Part shown: piece after piece, positions 54,509 through 63,902 of the stretch
How positions within the stretch are numbered: the first letter of the stretch is position 1
How the letters are laid out: every line of letters starts with the position of its first letter
Origin: AWTP1-13 sp963797005
Lineage (GTDB): Bacteria > Pseudomonadota > Alphaproteobacteria > Rhizobiales > Hyphomicrobiaceae
Assembly: GCA_963797005.1 (NCBI GenBank)
Contig: CAWCOF010000011.1
Coordinates: 372,001 to 436,000 of the forward strand
DNA length: 64,000 nt
Direction: 5' to 3'
Made by a program: the position numbers and the translations under genes
The notes under the pieces: model-generated
Database searches by the model: none
Told to the model about the DNA's origin: nothing
What the model saw: the letters and a program-made list of their open reading frames with translations, nothing else

Positions 54509-55061
54509 TCAGTGCATACGGAGCGAGCCGATGAACCGGTCCGCATCGGGCGATCGCGCCGAGCCGGCAGGCCCGGCGTACGTGAGGGTCACGATCCGGC
54601 GGCCCTCGATGGACGAGTAGGACCGCACCGCCAGGCCTTGCCGAACACCCAACGGCATCGTAGGCCGTCAAACCCTGCTTTGTCGCCCAGTCGACGCTGA
54701 GCCACTTGCCGCCATCCATGTGCTTGGCTGCGTTATCCAGGCCGCCCTGCAGGTTGTCGCGGGGCTTGGAGATGTCGACGTCTGGGGGATAGCTCGCCGT
54801 CTGCACGACATAGGCGATGTCGCCCACCTCAACCATGTATTGATGCATGGTGTAGGCGGCGCCGGTACCGGTCTTCATCTGGGTGGCCGTGTACCTGGGG
54901 TCCGACGGCAACTCGGCGGTGAAGCTCCGGTCGGGGCCCGTCATTTTGTGCCAGACGCCCAGACTTTGGGCGCCCGGACTTTGGGCCCATGCGCCGCCCG
55001 CCCAGGCGAGCATCGCTACGCCCAACAGCACCGCCAGCCAGCCACGTATGCGCTTCGCCAT
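54509..55061 (-). CDS. Exported protein of unknown function, frameshifted near C-terminus
   Basis: The frame opens at ATG 55061 with a signal peptide (KRIRGWLAVLLGVAMLAW, cut after AQA-like AWAQ near residue 27). The mature part reads FTAELPSDPRYTATQMKTG and GDIAYVVQTASYPPDVDISK, a beta-rich fold. At about 54653 the frame turns into noise; removing one G restores LAVRSYSSIEGRRIVTLTYA and a stop at 54509, about 183 residues in all. Possibly a periplasmic protein of the PsbP/MOG1-like kind. It is upstream of dctP on the same strand. Confidence 0.55.
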
Positions 55062-55156
55062 GTGCCCTCTGCCTCGGCCGATCCCGGGATGCCGGAAACA
55101 TAGGGGTCGGTTCGGCGAAACCAAGGCACGCGGCTATGTGCTTTGGCCGCGGCTGA

Positions 55157-57274
55157 TTAGAAGCGGCCCTCGCCGACGAGATCGATGGCGGCACTGATAC
55201 TGTCGAGCGCGGCCCGCAGCTCGCCCCGCTGCTCCTTGGAGAGCCGCCCGATCTCCACGCGCGGCGACAACGGCACGCCGGCTTCAGTATCGGCCAGCTG
55301 CTGTTCCAGCATCGTGCCGAGCAGCAGGCGGTGCGCGGCGATGATCGCCTCGATGTCGGAAGGCGCGCCCACGCCCGCCGCCGCCACGCCGCGGAACCGC
55401 TCCGGCGTGGACCTCGCCCTGACATCGTGCCGGATCGCCAGCACGCGGGCCGCGGTGAAGATCGGCATCAGCCCGCCGATCTTGAGGTCGGCGCGCCCGT
55501 TGTCGTCGGTGCGGATCTTGCCGAACATCGTGAGGGGTGCCCTCCAGTCGCGCGCAAGCTCGCTCAGGAGATGGAGGAAGGCCGGGTTCCGCCGTCCCGC
55601 GTCGAAGGCATAGTTCCAGATCTCTTCCCCGAGTGCCAGATCGCCGTGGACTGGCACCCCGTCGAAGAAGATGTCGACATTGAGCAGGTCCTTGGGCCGC
55701 TGGCGCCGCACCCAGCCGTCGATCGTCGCCCTCCAGCGCTCCGCGCTCATGCGCCATTGCGGATTGCTGGCCATCACGCCGCCCTTGCACAGCGGGATGC
55801 CGGCGGCGTCGAGCATCGCGGCAATCTCGATGCCGAGCGCCTCGAACCACTGGTCCTGGGGACCGCCGGGCTCGCCCGACTGGTAGACGATCGCGTTGTC
55901 CTGGTCGGCGGCGAGCAGGGACTCGCCGCGCCCCGCCGAGCCCAGCACGAGCACCGCATAAGGCACCGGCGCACGTCCCTTGCCGTCGGCGGCCAGCTTC
56001 GCCTCTGCCAGCTCGGCCGCACGTCGGGTCAAGACGCAGATCTCGGCGCTGATGACGGCCGAAACCGTGCGCGGGTCCACCGCGTCAGCAACGAGGCTGC
56101 GCGCCAATGTCGGCACCTTCGACCAGGCCAGTGCCAGCGCCGTCAGGTCCTGGGCTTCGTCGATCTCGTCGCCCAGCACGATGGCGGTCGTTGCCCGATG
56201 CCGCAGCAGGTTGCGCGTCGTCACCACGCCGACGATCTCGCCCTTGCGATTGCGCACGGCGAGATGCCGCAAGCCCAGCCGCTCCATGCGCCCGATCGCG
56301 CGGTAGACGAAGTCGCCCTCCTCGACCGCGTGCAGCGGCCTGCTCATGATGCCGGCAATCGGTGCCCCGAGGCCTCCAGGTGCGTCGAGCGCGCGCATGA
56401 GGTCGCGCTCGGTGACGATGCCGGGCTCGCCGCTGCCCGTCACGAGAACGGAGCTGATCTTTTTTTCGATGAGCAGGCGGATCGAGTCGCCCACCGTCGC
56501 CGTGCCGGGAGCGGTGACCGCGGGTGCGCTCATGACGTCGCGCACGCGATGGCGGTAGACGAAGCTGTCGACGCGGGCGATTGCGTGCCGGCTGTCGCCC
56601 GGAGCCGGTGCCTGCTCGATGCTGCCGGCGCCGCTTGCCCGTGCCCGCTGCTCGTAGAGATTGCGGGTCGCCGACTCCGCCTCGGCCAGCGTGCGAATGC
56701 CGCGCTGGCGCAGCAGCGGCACCAGGCTTGCGAAAACGCGCGCCGTGGCGATGGCGTCGCCGAGTGCCGTGTGGCGGCCCACGATCTCGATCGACAGCAG
56801 GTCGCACAGCCGGTCGAGACTGTATTGGGCGAGCGCCGGCTGCGCCACCTCGGCCAGATCGCGCACATCGAGCGTGCGAGGGCTTTGCCACGCGCGGCCG
56901 GCCAGCTCGTACTCGCGACGCAGGATCGTCATGTCGTAGGGCATCGTGTGCCCGATCAGCACCGATGCGCCGATGAAGGCCTCGAACTCCGGGGCGACAG
57001 CGGCGAAGGACGGCGCCTCGCGCACCATGTCGTCGCTGATGCCATGGATCTTGCTCGCCACCGGCGGGATCGGCACGCCCGGATTGACCAGCCGGTCGAA
57101 CGGCTCCGTCTCGACCGCCCCGTTGCTGCCGAGCCGCACCGCGCCGATCTGCACGAGGCGCGCCGTGCGCGCATCGAGGCCGGTCGTTTCCGTATCGACC
57201 ACCACCGCGTCGAGACCCAGCAGCGGCGTCGATGCCGTGTTGGGGGCTTCGGGACGGGCTTGCGTGGCGGACAT
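55157..57274 (-). CDS. Fusion protein: DEDDh exonuclease, CBS pair, DUF294 nucleotidyltransferase
   Basis: The 705-residue protein has three parts. Residues 20-190 form a DnaQ-like 3'-5' exonuclease (VVDTETTGLD at 25-34, catalytic His168 and Asp172 in HTALGDA). Residues 240-365 are a CBS pair, which usually binds adenine nucleotides. Residues 400-700 are a DUF294/GlnD-like nucleotidyltransferase with GSAGRGE (445-451) and Asp457/Asp459 and its DUF294_C tail. CBS-DUF294 proteins are common; an N-terminal exonuclease on them is known in some proteobacteria but uncharacterised. No neighbour explains its role. Confidence 0.85.
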   Translation of the reverse strand: MSATQARPEAPNTASTPLLGLDAVVVDTETTGLDARTARLVQIGAVRLGSNGAVETEPFDRLVNPGVPIPPVASKIHGISDDMVREAPSFAAVAPEFEAFIGASVLIGHTMPYDMTILRREYELAGRAWQSPRTLDVRDLAEVAQPALAQYSLDRLCDLLSIEIVGRHTALGDAIATARVFASLVPLLRQRGIRTLAEAESATRNLYEQRARASGAGSIEQAPAPGDSRHAIARVDSFVYRHRVRDVMSAPAVTAPGTATVGDSIRLLIEKKISSVLVTGSGEPGIVTERDLMRALDAPGGLGAPIAGIMSRPLHAVEEGDFVYRAIGRMERLGLRHLAVRNRKGEIVGVVTTRNLLRHRATTAIVLGDEIDEAQDLTALALAWSKVPTLARSLVADAVDPRTVSAVISAEICVLTRRAAELAEAKLAADGKGRAPVPYAVLVLGSAGRGESLLAADQDNAIVYQSGEPGGPQDQWFEALGIEIAAMLDAAGIPLCKGGVMASNPQWRMSAERWRATIDGWVRRQRPKDLLNVDIFFDGVPVHGDLALGEEIWNYAFDAGRRNPAFLHLLSELARDWRAPLTMFGKIRTDDNGRADLKIGGLMPIFTAARVLAIRHDVRARSTPERFRGVAAAGVGAPSDIEAIIAAHRLLLGTMLEQQLADTEAGVPLSPRVEIGRLSKEQRGELRAALDSISAAIDLVGEGRF

Positions 57275-57600
57275 GGGTTGCAGCCTAGATCTGGGGCCCG
57301 GAATATCGCCCGCAACCCGAGATTGCTATTGCCGTGCGCGCGGCTTCCGAACTGGGCGAAAGATCGATAATGGTCTCCCGTTGCGGAAACGATAGCATAT
57401 TCAGGTCACGATCCTGGCATCAACACTGGCGCCAGGCAGCGGCCTGATGGGGCCCAGATGGCGGGGCCCAGCTGGCGGGGCCCAGCTGGCGGGGCCCAGT
57501 GAGCACCGAGCCCGAGGTTTGGCGATTCCCTTTCAACCTGCGCCGGGAGGCACCATGATCACCCAGCTCTCCACTTTTTCGATCGCGTGACGCGGCGACG
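57275..57600. other. Intergenic region with GGGGCCC tandem repeats and a short leader frame
   Basis: The 326-base gap contains three tandem 14-base repeats at 57457-57498 and, near the next gene, an 11-codon frame (57555-57590, MITQLSTFSIA) preceded by GGGAGG. The leader stops 10 bases before the YggT-like gene start. No other gene is visible. Confidence 0.5.
57457..57498. repeat. Three tandem 14-base repeats
   Basis: Units GATGGCGGGGCCCA, GCTGGCGGGGCCCA and GCTGGCGGGGCCCA, with a partial copy before them (GATGGGGCCCA). Each contains a palindromic GGGGCCC core, like the 13-base repeats upstream of exbB. Confidence 0.85.
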
Positions 57601-57909
57601 ATGACGCGTAGCACAAGTTTCCTGGCGCACTGGTACTACCACGTCCCGGACGTGATCCTTGCGGCGCTGATCTATTTGCTTGTCGCCCGGCTCATCCTCT
57701 CCGCGATCTGGGGTTCGGATGGCGACACGTTCATCACTCGGGTGCTCGACCGCATCACCAATCCCGTGCTGGCGGGTGTCGGCGCGATCACGCCCCGGTT
57801 GGTGCCGCTTCCTCTCGTCATCGTCTTCGCCGTCGTCTGGCTCGCGGCGCTGCGCCTTGCCCTCTTCATCGCGGTGACGGCGCGCGGCATTCGCCTGGCC
57901 CTGGGTTGA
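57601..57909 (+). CDS. YggT-like small membrane protein
   Basis: The 102-residue protein has two hydrophobic regions (VPDVILAALIYLLVARLILS near 15-34 and LPLVIVFAVVWLAALRLALF near 70-89) with DTFITRVLDRITNPVLAGVG between, an arrangement typical of YggT-family inner membrane proteins. The start is the ATG at 57601, weakly preceded by GACG; translation may be coupled to the 11-codon leader ending ten bases before. A second small membrane protein gene starts six bases after its stop. Confidence 0.6.
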   Translation: MTRSTSFLAHWYYHVPDVILAALIYLLVARLILSAIWGSDGDTFITRVLDRITNPVLAGVGAITPRLVPLPLVIVFAVVWLAALRLALFIAVTARGIRLALG

Positions 57910-57915
57910 CGCGCG

Positions 57916-58242
57916 ATGCAGATATTGAGCTATCTCCTTCTGCTGGTCACGGTCGCCTTGTCGATCTTCAACGCCACGCTGTACTCGCCGCTCTACGACG
58001 GCGTTGCCTATTTTCTCTATCTCTTCACCCGCCGGTCCGCCAACCTGTCGCCGGAAGTGCTCGCCTACGCGACGTCCGTCTTCCTGGGGCTCATGACGCT
58101 GCTCCTGGCGGGGATCCCGGCCGCTGCCTACGAGCGCATGCGCGGGCTCAAGCAAAGCACGCTCGTTTCCCTTGCCATCTGGATGATCGCCGCGGCGCTT
58201 CTGGCCTTGCCGGCGGCCATGCGCCTGCTCGGCGACGAGTAG
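57916..58242 (+). CDS. Three-span small membrane protein
   Basis: The 108-residue protein has three hydrophobic segments (about residues 3-20, 50-68 and 82-102; the last reads STLVSLAIWMIAAALLALPA). A loop with YSPLYDGVAYFLYLFTRRSA connects the first two. It begins six bases after the YggT-like gene and is surely co-transcribed. No family recognised; perhaps an accessory subunit. Confidence 0.6.
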   Translation: MQILSYLLLLVTVALSIFNATLYSPLYDGVAYFLYLFTRRSANLSPEVLAYATSVFLGLMTLLLAGIPAAAYERMRGLKQSTLVSLAIWMIAAALLALPAAMRLLGDE

Positions 58243-58269
58243 CGGCGCGATCGGGTACGGGCGCCAGGA

Positions 58270-59223
58270 TCAGCGCGCGGGCTTGGCCGTGGCGACCACC
58301 GTCGCCCAGTTGGTGCCCGATGCCGCCGCTGCGGTGTCGGTGCTCTCGAGCGTAGCGCCCGAGGTCATCTCCGCGGCCCGATCCTTTTGCTTGGCGGGCA
58401 ACGAGCCGGTCGTCATCGGCTTGGCATCGAGCTGCACCAAGCGGTGGATGAACTCGACGTTGGCGGCGGCCTTGTCTGCCGGAAGGGTGTGCGCGGCGGT
58501 CAGCTTGGCCTCGTCGTACTTGCCCTGCAGGCCAAGGACCAGCGCCAGGTTCTGGCTGATGCGGGGCTCGCCTTCGCCGGCATTGGCGGCGCGCCTGAGC
58601 AGCGGCTCTGCCTTGTCGATCTCCCCGTCCATGGCATGGGCCAGCGCGAGGTTGTTGAGGATCGACGGCTGATCCGGCGCCAGCGCAAGCGCGCGCTCGT
58701 AGAGCGGGATGGCATCGCCGTACCGGCCTTCCTTGGCGAGCACCGTGCCGCGTGCAGAAATGATGCGCCAGTCCGGGTGGGTCGGGTCTTCGGCCCGCGC
58801 CAGGAGCTTCTGCGCCAGGCTGACCTGATCGAACTCGAGAGCGAGCCGTCCGTACTCGCTGTTGATGCCGCGGTGGTTGCCGTTCAGCATAGACGCCTGC
58901 TGCAGCACGGCCAGCGCCTGCCGCTTCTCGCCCAGAGCCTTGAGGTTGCGGGCGTAGTTGTAACCGGCCTCGGCGTCGCGCGGGTTCTTGGCGTAGGCCT
59001 CGCCCCAATACTGCGTCGCCTTGAGGAGCTCGCTCTTGCCGTCCGTCGCAACCGACGCCGTCGTCACGGGCTTGGGGGTTTCCGGCTGCAGGGACGCGAG
59101 CTGCGGCGGCGTCACGCCGAGCTGCGAGCAGGCGCCCGCCAGCAGGCTAATTCCGACGCTGGCCAGCAGACGTACGGCGCGGCGCATCCCATGCGCGCTG
59201 CAGCTGGTGTTGACGCTTGCCAT
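58270..59223 (-). CDS. TPR lipoprotein, TadD-like
   Basis: The 317-residue protein has a lipobox (LLAGAC, Cys near residue 32) and then about six TPR units (LLKATQYWGEAYAKNPRDAE, KALGEKRQALAVLQQASML, YGDAIPLYERALALAPDQPS). This is the architecture of TadD, the lipoprotein needed for assembly of Flp pili. No other tad genes are in the window. The ATG at 59223 follows GAGGGG. C-terminal 50 residues are low complexity. Confidence 0.75.
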   Translation of the reverse strand: MASVNTSCSAHGMRRAVRLLASVGISLLAGACSQLGVTPPQLASLQPETPKPVTTASVATDGKSELLKATQYWGEAYAKNPRDAEAGYNYARNLKALGEKRQALAVLQQASMLNGNHRGINSEYGRLALEFDQVSLAQKLLARAEDPTHPDWRIISARGTVLAKEGRYGDAIPLYERALALAPDQPSILNNLALAHAMDGEIDKAEPLLRRAANAGEGEPRISQNLALVLGLQGKYDEAKLTAAHTLPADKAAANVEFIHRLVQLDAKPMTTGSLPAKQKDRAAEMTSGATLESTDTAAAASGTNWATVVATAKPAR

Positions 59224-59334
59224 GACGACCCCTCGCCCGTTTGTGCACCCCGCGTGATTCGCGGGCTCGAGGTATCATTTGGCGTCAGCGGTCAATTATT
59301 TGTTAATCGGCCCCATGCGTACTTTGCCGTGCGA

Positions 59335-60003
59335 TCAGCCGGGTTGCGGATCGAGCCGGGCGGCCGCCTCCCATTCCGCCATGGCCGGCAGGGCGAACAC
59401 CGTGTCCACATAAGCCTGTGCGGTGCCGTCGTCGCCGTAGAGACGCAGGTCCGGAAGATAGGTGCGGAAGCGCGACGCCACCGGCGCGTACATGGCATCG
59501 GCCGCCGAGAAGGCGCCGAACAAAAAACACCCGCCCGCGCCGTGACGGCCGCGGCAGTCGCGCCACAAGCCGACGATGCGCTGGACGTCGGCGCTCACTT
59601 GCTCGGGAAGGCGCGCCATCGGCAGGCGCCGCACCAGGTCCATCGGGCAATGCGTGCGCAGCGCCTGGAAGCCCGCATGCATCTCGGCAGCCGCCGACCG
59701 CGCGCAGGCACGAGCCTCCCGCTGCCGCGGCCAGAAGCCGGCTTCGGGATGCGCATCGGCCAGGAACTCGAGAATGGCCAGGCTGTCCCAGATCACCTGC
59801 CCGCCGGCCAGAAGCACCGGCACCTTGCCGGCCGGGGAATGCTTCAGGATCTGCGCCTTGGTTTCCGGCGTGCGCAGGGTGACGTTGATTTCGCGAAAGG
59901 GGATGCCGGCGTGCTTCATGGCGAGCCAGGGCCGCAAGCTCCAGCTCGAGATGTTCTTGTCGCCGATCACCAGCTCGTATGACATGGACGTCACGTCGGT
60001 CAT
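59335..60003 (-). CDS. Glutathione S-transferase family protein
   Basis: The 222-residue cytosolic protein has an N-terminal thioredoxin-like domain (YELVIGDKNISSWSLRPWLA; the Ser in ISSWS is the usual catalytic position; HSPAGKVPVLLAGGQVIWDS) and an all-helical C-terminal domain. It conjugates glutathione to electrophiles or acts as a reductase. Start at 60003; a second ATG at 59985 is equally good. It diverges from the leucyl aminopeptidase gene. Confidence 0.85.
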   Translation of the reverse strand: MTDVTSMSYELVIGDKNISSWSLRPWLAMKHAGIPFREINVTLRTPETKAQILKHSPAGKVPVLLAGGQVIWDSLAILEFLADAHPEAGFWPRQREARACARSAAAEMHAGFQALRTHCPMDLVRRLPMARLPEQVSADVQRIVGLWRDCRGRHGAGGCFLFGAFSAADAMYAPVASRFRTYLPDLRLYGDDGTAQAYVDTVFALPAMAEWEAAARLDPQPG

Positions 60004-60117
60004 GGCCTTTCAACGGCCACGATGATTGGCCGCAATTGTCATTCGGCACCCGCTGCCGATAATGTCGACGCGAACCGGGCGGGTTCGCCCACGCATCCAG
60101 TCTCGGCGAAATCATCC

Positions 60118-61552
60118 ATGGCAACAAGAGAAGTGACGGTGCAGGCTCAAGCGCCGGCGGCCCTGCTGGTGGCACCCGACGCGGGCCGGAAATCGATCCC
60201 CATCTGGCTTGCCCGCAACGCGGACTGGATGGCCAGAGCGCAACTGAGCGATGCGCAAAGGTCGTGGGTGGTCGCGCAGGGGTTCAAGGGGGGCGCGAGG
60301 AAGCACCTCCTGCTGCCCGCTGCAGACGGCACGGTGGCCGGCGCGGTGCTGGGGCTCGGCGAGGAACGCGCCGCCGACCCGATGGACCGGCCGGAGCTTG
60401 CGGTCGGCGCACTGCCCGGCCTGCTGCCGCCGGGCCTTTATCATCTGGCCGACGAGGTGGCCGACGCGGAGCTGGCCGCCGTCGCCTGGGGTCTCGGCGC
60501 CTATCGCTATCGCCGCTACAAGCCCGCAGCCTCCGACGATGTCGCCCAGCTCGAGGTCCCGCGCGGCACCGACCTGGGCGCCGCGCGCGCCCTGGTCGAG
60601 GCGGTGTGGCTCGGCCGCGACCTCATCAATACGCCGGCGAGCGATATGGGCCCCGAGGAGCTGGAGACCGCCGCCCGGCGCGCTCGCGGAGCAACACGGC
60701 GCCAGCGCCTCGAGCATCGTCGGCGACGATCTCCTCGCCAAGAACCTTCCCATGATCCACGCCGTCGGCCGCGCCAGCACGCGCGCGCCCCGGCTGATCG
60801 ATCTGACTTGGGGTGCGCCCGGCGCCCGGCGCGTCACCCTGGTCGGCAAGGGCATCTGCTTCGACACCGGCGGCCTCGACATCAAGCCCGCGAGCGCCAT
60901 GCTGATCATGAAGAAGGACATGGGCGGCGCCGCCGCGGTGCTGGCGCTCGCCCACATGATCATGGCGGCCAAGCTGGACGTGCGCTTGCGCGTTCTCGTC
61001 CCCGCTGCGGAGAACAGCATCGCCGGCAACGCGTTCCGTCCCGGCGACGTCCTGATGAGCCGGGCCGGGCGCACGATAGAGATCGGCAACACCGACGCGG
61101 AAGGGCGGCTGGTGCTGGCCGATGCCCTGGCACTCGCCGACGAGGAAAGCCCCGACACGCTCGCCAGCTTCGCCACCCTCACCGGCGCGGCGCGGGTGGC
61201 GCTCGGGCCGGACCTGCCGCCCTGCTACACCGATGACGAGGACTTTGCGGCCGGCATCGGCGCCGCGGGCAACCGCGTCGGCGACCCGGTCTGGCGCATG
61301 CCTCTGTGGCGGGGCTACGAGCCCTACCTCGACAGCCAGGTCGCCGACATGAACAACGTCTCGGAGACGCCGTTCGCGGGCTCCGTGACGGCGGCCCTGT
61401 TCCTGCGCCGCTTCGTCAAGAACGCGCGGCGCTTTGCCCACTTCGACATCTACGGCTGGCGGCCGGCGGCGAGGCCGCTGGGGCCCAAGGGCGGCGAGCC
61501 GCACGGCGCGCGCGCCCTGTTCGAGGTGCTGCGGCGGGAGGCCAAACCTTGA
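60118..61552 (+). pseudogene. Leucyl aminopeptidase family (M17) protein, one frameshift
   Basis: The N-terminal third (60118 to about 60685) and the rest (about 60690 to 61552) are in different frames. Removing one G near 60680 joins ELETAARALAEQHGASASSI and gives a protein of about 477 residues. The M17 metal-binding core is present: GKGICFDTGGLDIKPASAML, MKKDMGGAAAVLALAHMI and the signature NTDAEGRLVLADAL. The enzyme removes N-terminal amino acids with two metal ions. The stop overlaps the TTG start of the NlpC/P60 gene, so the two form an operon. It is probably intact in the organism. Confidence 0.8.
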
Positions 61553-62418
61553 ACGCGCCCCTTCTCGACCCGCGCCGTCACGCCTTCCGTAGCGACCTTG
61601 CAGCAGAATCCTTGCGCGGGCGCGTCTCGGCGCCGCGCTACTCGCGCGGCGAGGTACGCCAGATCATTCATACGGCGGCGCCATTGCGGGGCAGCCCCGA
61701 CGCGCGCGACAACTGGACCACTGAGGCCCTCTACGGCGAGTTCGTCACCGTCTACGACGAGCAGGACGGCTGGGCCTGGGTGCAGCTGCAGCACGACAGC
61801 TACGTCGGCTATATGCGCGCCAACGCGCTCTCCGCGCAGCTTGTGCAGCCGACGCACCGGGTCAAGGCGCTCGGCACGTTTCTGTTTCCCGCCCCCGACG
61901 TCAAGGCCTCGCCGTGGATGCAGGCGCACCTCAACGCCCGCCTCGCGGTTGCCGAGATGGGGCAGCCTTTCGCCAAGCTGCACGACGGCAGCTTCGTGCC
62001 TTCCCGCCACCTGGCGGAGCCGGGAAGGTTCGCCAAGGACTTCGTTGCCGTGGCGGAGCAATTCATCGGCGTGCCCTACATGTGGGGCGGCAAGACGCGC
62101 CTGGGCCTCGACTGCTCGGGCCTCGCACAGACCGCGCTGCAGGCCGCCGGCATCGATTGCCCGCGCGACAGCGACATGCAGCAGGCCGAGCTCGGTGTCC
62201 CCATCGAGGTGGCCAAGGACCTGAGCGGCCTCGACCGCGGGGACCTGGTGTTCTGGAAGGGTCACGTCGGCATCATGGTGGACAGCTTCCTGCTGCTGCA
62301 CGCCAATGCCCACCACATGGCGGTCGCGCTCGAATCGCTCGGTGCCGCCGTCGACCGCCACGCGCGCACCGGGCTTGCCATCGCGGCGGTCAAGCGGCTG
62401 CCGCGCAAGGCCGCCTGA
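61549..62418 (+). CDS. NlpC/P60 family peptidoglycan hydrolase
   Basis: The 289-residue protein has two SH3-like N-terminal repeats (about residues 45-140) and a C-terminal NlpC/P60 domain with nucleophile Cys in LGLDCSGLAQTAL (near residue 188) and the His in DRGDLVFWKGHVGIM. It cleaves D-Glu-mDAP bonds in muropeptides. The TTG at 61549 starts inside the stop of the aminopeptidase gene (TTGA) and follows GGGAGG. Recycling of murein peptides together with the M17 peptidase is likely. Confidence 0.88.
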   Translation: MNAPLLDPRRHAFRSDLAAESLRGRVSAPRYSRGEVRQIIHTAAPLRGSPDARDNWTTEALYGEFVTVYDEQDGWAWVQLQHDSYVGYMRANALSAQLVQPTHRVKALGTFLFPAPDVKASPWMQAHLNARLAVAEMGQPFAKLHDGSFVPSRHLAEPGRFAKDFVAVAEQFIGVPYMWGGKTRLGLDCSGLAQTALQAAGIDCPRDSDMQQAELGVPIEVAKDLSGLDRGDLVFWKGHVGIMVDSFLLLHANAHHMAVALESLGAAVDRHARTGLAIAAVKRLPRKAA

Positions 62419-62434
62419 TACTGCGGCACAGACC

Positions 62435-63709
62435 CTAATTGAAGGCCTGCACCTGCCAGTTCGGTCGGCCGGTGCGCTCGCCGCCGGCTGCGGTGGTCGT
62501 CCCGCGCAGCGACGGACGCGTCGCAGCCTTGCTCTTGGTTTTGGTCTTGTGCGACGACGACTGCGCGCTCTTGGTCCGCTTCGAGACCTTGATCCGCGCC
62601 GGCGGTGCACCGCTACCGCCCGCAGCGCGATCTGCGAGGTAGGCGATGATCCTGCAAATGACGGTCATGTCCTCGCGGCTGCCCGCTCTCGTCGAGCCGG
62701 TGGAGGACCGTTGCGCCGCCGACGACGCATGGCCGCCAACCCTCTCACGCGCCGGCGATGATTTCTTGTCCGGCTTCTCGGGCTGCGGCGCGCTCACGGC
62801 GACTTTCGCAACCTTGGCAACCTTGGGCGCGCTCCAGCGCATCGCCGGCACGGGCCGGGCCTCCTCCGGCTCGCGCTCCGTCTTTGCCTGCGCGCGCGCT
62901 GCGTGCTGCTCTCCGTCCTCCCTCGTCGGCGGGCGTGCTGCGAGCTTGCGCTCGTCTTCCGGCTGCGGCCTGAGATCGGCCTGCTGCTGCTCGGCCGCGC
63001 GCTTTCGCTGCTCCTCCTCCCCGAACTGTGCCTCCGCCAGCTTGCGCTGCTCCTCGAGCCGCTTGGCAAAGGCTGCCCCGCGCTCTTCGGCTTCTCGCTC
63101 GTAGCGCTGCTGGGCTGCCAGCCGGCGGGCCTCGATGAGCGCGCGTTCCTCCTCCTGCTTCCGTTTCAGCTCGGCCTGTTCCTGCCCGGTCGACCGCAGC
63201 TTGGCTTGCTGCACCTCGGCCTGCCGCATCTCGGCTTCGCGTTGCAGACGCTCCTGCTCCGCGCGCTTGCGCTCTTCCTCCTGCCTGCGCCGGGCCTCGA
63301 TCCGTTCCCGCAGCAATTTTAGCTCGGCCTGCCGCTGCTCGGCTTCGCGCCGCTGACGCGCCTGCTGTGCGAGCTGACGCGCCTCGGCGAGCTCGCGCTC
63401 CTCCTCCTGCCGTCGCCGGGCCTCCGCCTGCTCCTCGAGCCGCCTGATCTCGGCCTGTTGTTGCTCGGCTTGGCGGTTCTGACGATCCTGCTCCGCCTGC
63501 CGACGCGCGTCTGCGAACTTGCGCTCTTCCTCTTGCTGGAGCGCGGCCCGGGCTCTCTCCACGTCGCCGCGTTCGCGCTCCTCGATGGCTTGCGTGCTCT
63601 CCCGCGAGGCCTCCTGGCGGAACGAAAAACTGATGAGCCGCATCGAGGTCGCGGCAACCGCCACGACCACGAGCAGTGCGATAATCGCCCCTATCAGCCT
63701 CACGTTCAT
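62435..63709 (-). CDS. TolA-like membrane-anchored coiled-coil protein
   Basis: The 424-residue protein has one N-terminal span (GAIIALLVVVAVAATSMRL, about residues 7-25) and a long highly charged helix (about 30-270) rich in Glu, Arg, Gln and Ala, with repeats of RRQEEERELAEAR type. The remaining 150 residues are Pro/Ser/Lys-rich and end RTGRPNWQVQAFN. It resembles the helical arm of TolA but has no TolA C-terminal domain. Function unknown. The AT-rich stretch upstream probably holds its promoter. Confidence 0.7.
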   Translation of the reverse strand: MNVRLIGAIIALLVVVAVAATSMRLISFSFRQEASRESTQAIEERERGDVERARAALQQEEERKFADARRQAEQDRQNRQAEQQQAEIRRLEEQAEARRRQEEERELAEARQLAQQARQRREAEQRQAELKLLRERIEARRRQEEERKRAEQERLQREAEMRQAEVQQAKLRSTGQEQAELKRKQEEERALIEARRLAAQQRYEREAEERGAAFAKRLEEQRKLAEAQFGEEEQRKRAAEQQQADLRPQPEDERKLAARPPTREDGEQHAARAQAKTEREPEEARPVPAMRWSAPKVAKVAKVAVSAPQPEKPDKKSSPARERVGGHASSAAQRSSTGSTRAGSREDMTVICRIIAYLADRAAGGSGAPPARIKVSKRTKSAQSSSHKTKTKSKAATRPSLRGTTTAAGGERTGRPNWQVQAFN

Positions 63710-63902
63710 TTTTGCAGCCGCCCCGAGTTGTAGTACTAATACTTGTTGTTAATAGTGTATTCAGATCGAATATACTGTTATTCTTCGGAAATTCAATAAC
63801 TATTAATGTATTGGCTATGAAACCCGCGGATCGATTGTCCGCAGGTGGTGCGCGATTGCAATGCTCCGCCACCGGAGCAAGCACGCCAGCTCGCGACGAC
63901 CG
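63710..63902. promoter_or_regulatory. AT-rich intergenic region upstream of the TolA-like gene
   Basis: The stretch 63725-63830 is much more AT-rich than the rest of the window and has several TATT/AATA elements, such as AATATACTG and TATTAATGTAT. It probably includes the promoter of the TolA-like gene on the minus strand. No precise -35/-10 pair is claimed. Confidence 0.35.

Noticed and set aside
57601..58242. Possibility of a toxin-immunity or phage holin pair
   Set aside because: The two small membrane proteins have no lytic or toxin features; the first is better explained as YggT-like.
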